DNA of 55,941 nt. Source: an uncultured Sphingomonadales bacterium. Its GTDB lineage: Bacteria; Pseudomonadota; Alphaproteobacteria; Sphingomonadales; Sphingomonadaceae. Positions 51,412 to 55,941 of the stretch are shown here, in pieces. The translations under genes and the position numbers were made by a program. Below the pieces are notes generated by a model. The model saw only the letters and a list, made by a program, of their open reading frames with translations, did no database searches and had not been told where the DNA came from. Where the stretch lies: assembly GCA_903868245.1 (NCBI GenBank), contig CAIPUN010000064.1, forward strand, positions 1 through 55,941. The letters run 5' to 3'. Each line of letters opens with the position of its first letter. The stretch's first letter is position 1.

Positions 51412-52677
51412 ATGGTCGAAAAACGCATCCTCCTCATCGTCACGGGCGGCATTGCCGCGTATAAGTCGCTTGAGCTTGTCCGCTTACTGAAGCGTCAAGG
51501 CCTATCTGTGCGCGCGGTCATGACGCAAAGTGCGACGGAGTTTGTAACGCCTTTGTCCATGTCCGTGATGACCGAAGACCAAGTTTATGGCGATATGTTC
51601 GACCTGAAGGAAGAACGTGAGATTGGCCATATACAGTTGAGCCGACAGGCCGACTTGGTCGTCATCTGCCCCGCCACTGCCAACATCTTGGCGAAAATGG
51701 CGGCGGGCATATCCGACGATCTTGCAACCACCATTTTGTTGGCGACCGATAAGCCTGTGCTTGCCGTTCCCGCGATGAATGTCCGCATGTGGAACCATCC
51801 GGCAACACAGCGTAATTTGGCGCAATTGCGCGCCGATGGCATCCACATTATGGCCCCTGATGAAGGCGCAATGGCGTGCGGCGAATTTGGCCCCGGACGA
51901 TTGCCGGAACCACCAGCTATTGCCGAGCAAATTTGCATAATGTTAGGGCATCCCTTTGATGTAATGCTGGCATCGGGTCGTTCGCCTACGACGGTGCCAA
52001 GCGGCGTTCCGATTGCAACGCAGCAGAATCTTCCATTGTCCGGCCAACGCATCTTGGTAACCGCAGGCCCAACGCATGAGGCGATTGACCCTGTGCGCTA
52101 TATTGCCAATCGTTCTTCGGGGCGTCAGGGCTTTGCCATCGCCGCCGCCGCCGCAGACCTCGGCGCGGAGGTCACGCTCATTGCCGGCCCCGTCCATTTG
52201 GCGACCCCGCGCGGCGTCGTACGAATTGACATCGAAACTGCGCTTGAAATGCAGACGGAAGTTGAAAAAGCCTTGCCCGTCGATGCCGCCATCCTAGTGG
52301 CTGCCGTCGCCGATTGGCGCGCTGCGCAGGCGCCTGAACAAAAAATCAAGAAAGACGGCGGTGGTATTCCCGCGCTGAACTTAACCGAAAATCCCGATAT
52401 CCTCGCTAGCCTTGCCACGCATGCCAATCGTCCAAAGCTGCTTATCGGTTTTGCGGCGGAGACCGAGAAGATTGTCGAGCATGCGCAGGCAAAGCTCGCC
52501 AAAAAGGGGTGCGACTGGATTGTCGCCAATGACGTGTCGGGTGATGTAATGGGCGGCGCTAACAACGCGTTTCATATCGTCACCAAGGACGGCGTAGATA
52601 GCTGGCCCGAAAGTACCAAGGACGTGATTGCCCGTAAATTGATGGAGAAGGTTGCCGATGCACTCGCAAAAGGTTGA
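51412..52677 (+). CDS. coaBC: Bifunctional phosphopantothenoylcysteine decarboxylase/phosphopantothenate-cysteine ligase
   Basis: Two successive steps of coenzyme A biosynthesis; 421 residues. The N-terminal CoaC flavoprotein domain has [13 protein letters not shown], the catalytic His in IGHIQLSR, the PAMNVRMW motif and [11 protein letters not shown]. The C-terminal CoaB domain has [33 protein letters not shown] and K-x-K-K as in QKIKKD, then [12 protein letters not shown] 51412 is preferred to TTG 51403, with GAAG upstream. dut starts inside its 3' end. Confidence 0.95.
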   Translation: MVEKRILLIVTGGIAAYKSLELVRLLKRQGLSVRAVMTQSATEFVTPLSMSVMTEDQVYGDMFDLKEEREIGHIQLSRQADLVVICPATANILAKMAAGISDDLATTILLATDKPVLAVPAMNVRMWNHPATQRNLAQLRADGIHIMAPDEGAMACGEFGPGRLPEPPAIAEQICIMLGHPFDVMLASGRSPTTVPSGVPIATQQNLPLSGQRILVTAGPTHEAIDPVRYIANRSSGRQGFAIAAAAADLGAEVTLIAGPVHLATPRGVVRIDIETALEMQTEVEKALPVDAAILVAAVADWRAAQAPEQKIKKDGGGIPALNLTENPDILASLATHANRPKLLIGFAAETEKIVEHAQAKLAKKGCDWIVANDVSGDVMGGANNAFHIVTKDGVDSWPESTKDVIARKLMEKVADALAKG

Positions 52678-53107
52678 TATCCGCGTCAAGCGCCTGGACC
52701 ATGGCGCTGACCTACCAATGCCCGCATATGCGACAGCCGGCGCGGCAGGCATGGATATTTGCGCAGCCGAAAGCCTGACCCTGTGCGCCGGCAAACGCCA
52801 CGCCGTTGCAACCGGTTTCGCCTTTGCCATTCCTGATGGCTATGAAGTTCAAGTGCGTCCGCGCTCCGGCCTGGCCCTAAAACATGGCATCACCTGCCTC
52901 AACACCCCCGGCACTATCGACAGCGATTATCGCGGCGAAGTGAAGGTCATCCTTGCCAATTTGGGCGAAGAAGATTTCGTCATAAACACAGGCGACCGGA
53001 TCGCGCAAATTGTTGTCGCACCAGTCACGCAAGGGATAATGGTCGAAGTTGACGCCTTGGATGATACGGATCGGGGCACCGGAGGCTTTGGTTCCACCGG
53101 CGTATGA
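52658..53107 (+). CDS. dut: Deoxyuridine 5'-triphosphate nucleotidohydrolase (dUTPase)
   Basis: Trimeric dUTPase converting dUTP to dUMP; 149 residues. The five motifs are visible: [10 protein letters not shown] (I), [11 protein letters not shown] (II), [13 protein letters not shown] (III), GDRIAQIVV (IV) and the flexible C-terminal [10 protein letters not shown] (V). ATG 52658 has GGAGAAGG upstream and overlaps coaBC by 20 bases; dut overlaps the next gene by four (ATGA). Confidence 0.96.
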   Translation: MHSQKVDIRVKRLDHGADLPMPAYATAGAAGMDICAAESLTLCAGKRHAVATGFAFAIPDGYEVQVRPRSGLALKHGITCLNTPGTIDSDYRGEVKVILANLGEEDFVINTGDRIAQIVVAPVTQGIMVEVDALDDTDRGTGGFGSTGV

Positions 53108-53868
53108 CGCTGCGCGACCAACAACTTGACCGTTACGCCCGGCATATTGTGCTGCGCGATATTGGCGGCGCGGGTCAGTCCAAATTGCTGTCGAGCCATG
53201 TGCTGCTGATCGGGGCGGGTGGCATTGGTTGCCCCGCCCTGCAATATCTGGCGGCGGCGGGCGTTGGGACGATCAGCGTCGTTGATGATGACATTGTGTC
53301 CCTGTCCAACCTTCAACGGCAAATTCTGTACACCGAAGCCGACATTGGTACGGCAAAGGTCGATGCCGCTGGCGCCGCCGTCGCGCGCTTAAATCCTGAT
53401 GTGACATTCCGCGGCCTTAAGCAGCGCATTGACCGCTCCACTGCGGCAGATATCCTCAAGGGCGTCGATGTCGTCATCGACGGCTGCGATAATTTCGCGA
53501 CGCGTCTGATCGTCAACGATCTGTGCCTTGCCGCCAAAGTGCCGTTGGTCAGCGCCGCGATTGGCCAGTTTCATGGCCAAATTGGTACCTTCACTGGTTG
53601 GGCAGAAGACGCCCCCTGCTATCGTTGTTTCGTCGGCGACGCGCATGACCCCGATGATTGCGACGACTGCGCCACGCAAGGCGTGCTGGGCGCGATGTGC
53701 GGGCTCATGGGATCCTTTGCCGCGATGGAGGCCATTCGTGCGCTGACCGGCTTTGGAGAAGCCCAGATAGGCAAGCTGCATTTGTTCGACGGCATGGCTC
53801 CTGCGATGCGGACTATCCGCCTGCCAAAAGACCCCGCTTGCAAGAGCTGTGGTGGGTTAACTGCCTAA
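53104..53868 (+). CDS. moeB: HesA/MoeB/ThiF family adenylyltransferase
   Basis: E1-like enzyme that adenylates the C-terminal Gly-Gly of a sulfur-carrier protein; 254 residues. ATP loop [22 protein letters not shown] (35-56), [18 protein letters not shown] with the substrate Arg/Gln, and [16 protein letters not shown] with the key Asp. Structural zinc is held by CYRC and CKSC. Its carrier (MoaD or ThiS) is not nearby, so MoeB versus ThiF is undecided; no C-terminal rhodanese domain is present. Its 3' end overlaps the convergent sirtuin gene by 12 bases. Confidence 0.9.
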   Translation: MTLRDQQLDRYARHIVLRDIGGAGQSKLLSSHVLLIGAGGIGCPALQYLAAAGVGTISVVDDDIVSLSNLQRQILYTEADIGTAKVDAAGAAVARLNPDVTFRGLKQRIDRSTAADILKGVDVVIDGCDNFATRLIVNDLCLAAKVPLVSAAIGQFHGQIGTFTGWAEDAPCYRCFVGDAHDPDDCDDCATQGVLGAMCGLMGSFAAMEAIRALTGFGEAQIGKLHLFDGMAPAMRTIRLPKDPACKSCGGLTA

Positions 53869-54564
53869 TATCTCTTCCACCCACGCCGGCACCACTTCCG
53901 TTGCTGGGCCGTGCCGCGATTTTGTGAACCATGATGAGCCATGCGATGGTTCAAGGTTCAGTTCCAATGTTTGTATGCCTTTTTCTCGTGCTTCACGCAC
54001 AAGGCCAGCGGCAGGATAGACCGCGCCGGATGTGCCAATGCTGACGAACAAATCCGCTTGGTCCAAGGCATCGTAAATATCGTCCATGCGATACGGCATT
54101 TCCCCGAACCAGACGATATCGGGACGCAACCGCCCCGCCACGCCACATGCCGGGCAGGCTGGCCGATCTATCAACGTTCCATGCCAGCGGTGGCGTGCAT
54201 CACAGGCGTTGCACCAAGCGTTCAAATGTTCCCCATGCATATGCAATAGGCGCTGTGTCCCTGCCCGTTCGTGCAAATCATCCACATTTTGTGTCACCAG
54301 AAGCAGATTGCCCGACCATGCCGCATCCAGCTTTGCGAGCGCATAATGCGCGGCATTTGGCTGCACCTGTTGAATATGTTCGCGGCGCATATCGTAAAAG
54401 CGCAGCACTAAATCGGGATCGCGGGCAAAGGCTTCAGGCGTGGCCACATCTTCTACCTTATGCTGTTCCCACAAGCCGCCTGCGCTGCGGAAGGTATCAA
54501 TGCCGCTTTCGGCGCTAACCCCGGCGCCCGTCAGGATCACGATGTTTTTGATGCCTTGCTTCAC
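53857..54564 (-). CDS. cobB: NAD-dependent protein deacylase (sirtuin, CobB type)
   Basis: NAD+-dependent lysine deacylase, 235 residues from GTG 54564 (AAGGA six bases upstream). NAD-binding motif GAGVSAESGIDTFR (13-26), TQNVD (91-95), catalytic His110 in HMHGE, and a four-Cys zinc module C118/C121/C137/C140. Y57-x-x-R60 matches the Tyr/Arg pair of class III sirtuins that also remove succinyl groups. The open frame extends far upstream of the GTG, but that part covers the dapB promoter and coding region on the other strand and is not coding. Confidence 0.93.
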   Translation of the reverse strand: MKQGIKNIVILTGAGVSAESGIDTFRSAGGLWEQHKVEDVATPEAFARDPDLVLRFYDMRREHIQQVQPNAAHYALAKLDAAWSGNLLLVTQNVDDLHERAGTQRLLHMHGEHLNAWCNACDARHRWHGTLIDRPACPACGVAGRLRPDIVWFGEMPYRMDDIYDALDQADLFVSIGTSGAVYPAAGLVREAREKGIQTLELNLEPSHGSSWFTKSRHGPATEVVPAWVEEILGS

Positions 54565-54578
54565 TTTGTTTCCTTCAT

Positions 54579-54638
54579 CGTCACCCTGAACTTGTCTCCT
54601 GTCCTTAATATAGTAAGACCAAGACACAAGGTCAGGGC
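54579..54638. repeat. Degenerate inverted repeat between cobB and dapB
   Basis: CCCTGAACTTGTCT (54584-54597) pairs imperfectly with AGACACAAGGTCAGGG (54622-54637), and an inner CTTA/TAAG pair lengthens the stem. The left half, CGTCACCCTGAACTTGT, is a diverged member of the CGTCATCCTGAACTTG family. It occupies the divergent cobB-dapB control region and ends eight bases before the dapB ATG. Confidence 0.55.
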
Positions 54639-54645
54639 AAGTGAT

Positions 54646-55371
54646 ATGAAAATTGGAATTATTGGCAGCGATGGCCGCATGGGTCAGGCTTTGGTCGATG
54701 CAATTATCGCAGACGGCCAGGAGCATGCAGGTGGCGTCGATAAGGACGGCGACCTTGGCGCATTGATTGCTGCATCCGACGTTCTCGTCGATTTTTCGAG
54801 CCCGCACGGCCTTGAGGCCAGTCTCGACGCGTGCGTGGCTGCGGGCAAACCTATCGTCATTGGCACGACCGGGCTGGAAGAGCGCCACCATTTCCTGATT
54901 GATGATGCCGCGCAAGATATTGCCATTTTGCAGACGGGCAACACGTCCTTGGGCGTCAATATGCTTGCCGCCTTGGTAGAGCAAGCCGCGCGCCAGTTGG
55001 GCGAAGACTGGGACATTGAATTATTGGAAATGCACCACCGGCATAAGGTTGACGCCCCGTCGGGCACATCCCTGCTGCTGGGTGAAGCCGCTGCAAAGGG
55101 CCGTGCGGTCGACCTGAAGGATTATAGCGACCGGGGCCGCGACGGGATTACCGGCGCACGCAAGGCCGGCAATATCGGTTTTGCATCCTTACGCGGAGGC
55201 AGCGTGGCGGGCGATCATATGGTTGTTTTTGCCTCTGACAATGAACGCATCGAGCTTGTCCATCGTGCTGAAAACCGCAGTATATTCGCGCGCGGCGCGG
55301 TGAAAGCCGCCGTCTGGCTGACGCGGCAGACCCCCGGCCGATACAATATGCAAGAGGTCCTTGGCCTTTGA
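54646..55371 (+). CDS. dapB: 4-hydroxy-tetrahydrodipicolinate reductase
   Basis: NAD(P)H-dependent reductase of the lysine/diaminopimelate pathway; 241 residues. Dinucleotide loop IGIIGSDGRMGQAL (3-16), VLVDFSSPHGLE, GTTGLEE, and the catalytic family signature ELLEMHHRHKVDAPSGTS with the His pair and substrate-binding Lys. ATG 54646 is chosen by homology (the open frame to 54460 is not coding). CAGGG in the upstream repeat is the likely ribosome-binding site. nth overlaps its stop by four bases. Confidence 0.95.
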   Translation: MKIGIIGSDGRMGQALVDAIIADGQEHAGGVDKDGDLGALIAASDVLVDFSSPHGLEASLDACVAAGKPIVIGTTGLEERHHFLIDDAAQDIAILQTGNTSLGVNMLAALVEQAARQLGEDWDIELLEMHHRHKVDAPSGTSLLLGEAAAKGRAVDLKDYSDRGRDGITGARKAGNIGFASLRGGSVAGDHMVVFASDNERIELVHRAENRSIFARGAVKAAVWLTRQTPGRYNMQEVLGL

Positions 55372-55941
55372 AGAAAGCCGACATCTTCGAATTTTATCGG
55401 CGCTTGGCGGAGGCCAATCCCGATCCAGAAACCGAATTGGCCTATGGCAATCCTTACCAATTACTCGTGGCCGTCACCTGCTCGGCACAATCGACCGATG
55501 TGGGGGTGAACAAGGCGACAAAGGCTTTGTTCGAGGATGTGAAGACGCCCGCACAAATGGTCGCGCTTGGGCTGGAGGGCTTGAAAGACCATATCAAGAC
55601 CATTGGTCTGTACAATAACAAGGCGAAGAACGTCATCGCTTTGTCGGAAATCCTCGTGCGTGATCATGACGGCGAAGTGCCCGCCAACCGTGATGCATTG
55701 GAAGCTTTGCCCGGCGTCGGCCGCAAAACTGCCAATGTGGTGATGAACACCGCCTTTGGCGCAGAGACCTTCGCCGTCGACACGCATATTTTCCGCGTCG
55801 GCAATCGCACGGGCATTGCGCCCGGAAAAACCGTGGTCGCAGTCGAAAAAGCGCTGGAGAAAGGCACGCCAAAACCGTTTCGTATTGGCGCGCATCATTG
55901 GCTGATCTTGCATGGCCGCTATATCTGTAAGGCACGCACGC
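55368..55941 (+). CDS. nth: Endonuclease III, 5' part (gene runs off the window)
   Basis: DNA glycosylase/AP lyase for oxidised pyrimidines. 191 codons are present from TTG 55368, which overlaps the dapB stop (TTGA). The helix-hairpin-helix LPGVGRKTANVVM carries Lys120 and VDTHIFRV carries Asp138, the same numbers as in E. coli Nth. The sequence ends in GRYICKART, at the first cysteine of the expected [4Fe-4S] loop. AGAGG lies upstream. With mutY and mutM this gives three base-excision glycosylases in the window. Confidence 0.93.
   Translation, partial: MKKADIFEFYRRLAEANPDPETELAYGNPYQLLVAVTCSAQSTDVGVNKATKALFEDVKTPAQMVALGLEGLKDHIKTIGLYNNKAKNVIALSEILVRDHDGEVPANRDALEALPGVGRKTANVVMNTAFGAETFAVDTHIFRVGNRTGIAPGKTVVAVEKALEKGTPKPFRIGAHHWLILHGRYICKART

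Noticed and set aside
54565-54984. 140-codon N-terminal extension of the sirtuin frame
   Set aside because: It runs through the dapB coding region on the other strand; the GTG at 54564 with AAGGA gives the normal sirtuin length.

Overview
The window looks like chromosomal DNA of an alphaproteobacterium of the order Sphingomonadales (Sphingopyxis/Sphingorhabdus-like). This is inferred from gene order and families: cobA-DUF2849-cysI-DUF934-cysH, PGPGW-rpmH-rnpA-yidD-yidC-engB, secB-murJ-trpS, rpsT next to dnaA, and mutM-ubiE-ubiB-coaBC-dut. DUF1489, DUF2849 and the TimA-like Tim44 protein are alphaproteobacterial families. Almost everything is core housekeeping DNA with very short intergenic gaps. 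I saw no rRNA or tRNA gene, no CRISPR array, no prophage and no complete insertion sequence.

Layout. 1-1.4 kb: 5' end of a nitronate monooxygenase-like gene and a GT4 glycosyltransferase (minus). 1.4-6.8 kb: SelO, then an assimilatory sulfate reduction operon (siroheme methyltransferase, DUF2849, sulfite reductase, DUF934, APS-type reductase). 6.9-11.9 kb: thioesterase, PGPGW membrane protein, the L34/RNase P/YidD/YidC/EngB operon and a glutathione S-transferase. 12-16.2 kb (minus): aroC, a small membrane protein, fabI, yihY and a DnaJ-like gene. 16.4-19.1 kb: pdxH, CDF metal transporter, PhzF-like protein, periplasmic EF-hand protein. 19.2-27.6 kb: cyclophilin, mgtE, DUF1489, FrnE-like DsbA, nudC, a serine hydrolase with an in-frame stop, mutY, a DciA-like gene and two periplasmic DsbA-like proteins. 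27.7-34.7 kb: smc, an alpha/beta hydrolase, and an ATP-dependent DNA ligase with its partner exonuclease. 34.6-45.2 kb: glpK, dapE, Smr, mltA, Tim44-like, secB, murJ, trpS, a DUF4136 lipoprotein and a zinc-ribbon/SH3 membrane protein. 45.3-50.8 kb: dnaA, rpsT, mutM, ubiE, ubiB. 50.8-55.9 kb: a CcdAB toxin-antitoxin pair inserted before coaBC-dut, then a ThiF/MoeB protein, a sirtuin, dapB and the 5' end of nth.

Themes. Base-excision repair is well represented (mutY, mutM, nth, ligase/exonuclease), as are envelope biogenesis (yidC, murJ, mltA, dapE, dapB, secB) and chromosome maintenance (dnaA, dciA, smc).

The least ordinary content is small-scale. The main items are an in-frame TAG 32 codons before the natural end of a beta-lactamase-fold gene, a family of GGTCCTGACC palindromes that supply stop codons to three genes and form an 86-bp hairpin upstream of mutM, a second dispersed repeat family related to CGTCATCCTGAACTTG, a hairpin covering the yihY ribosome-binding site, and the CcdAB module with a possibly leaderless antitoxin. 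I did not find a clearly new multi-gene system.
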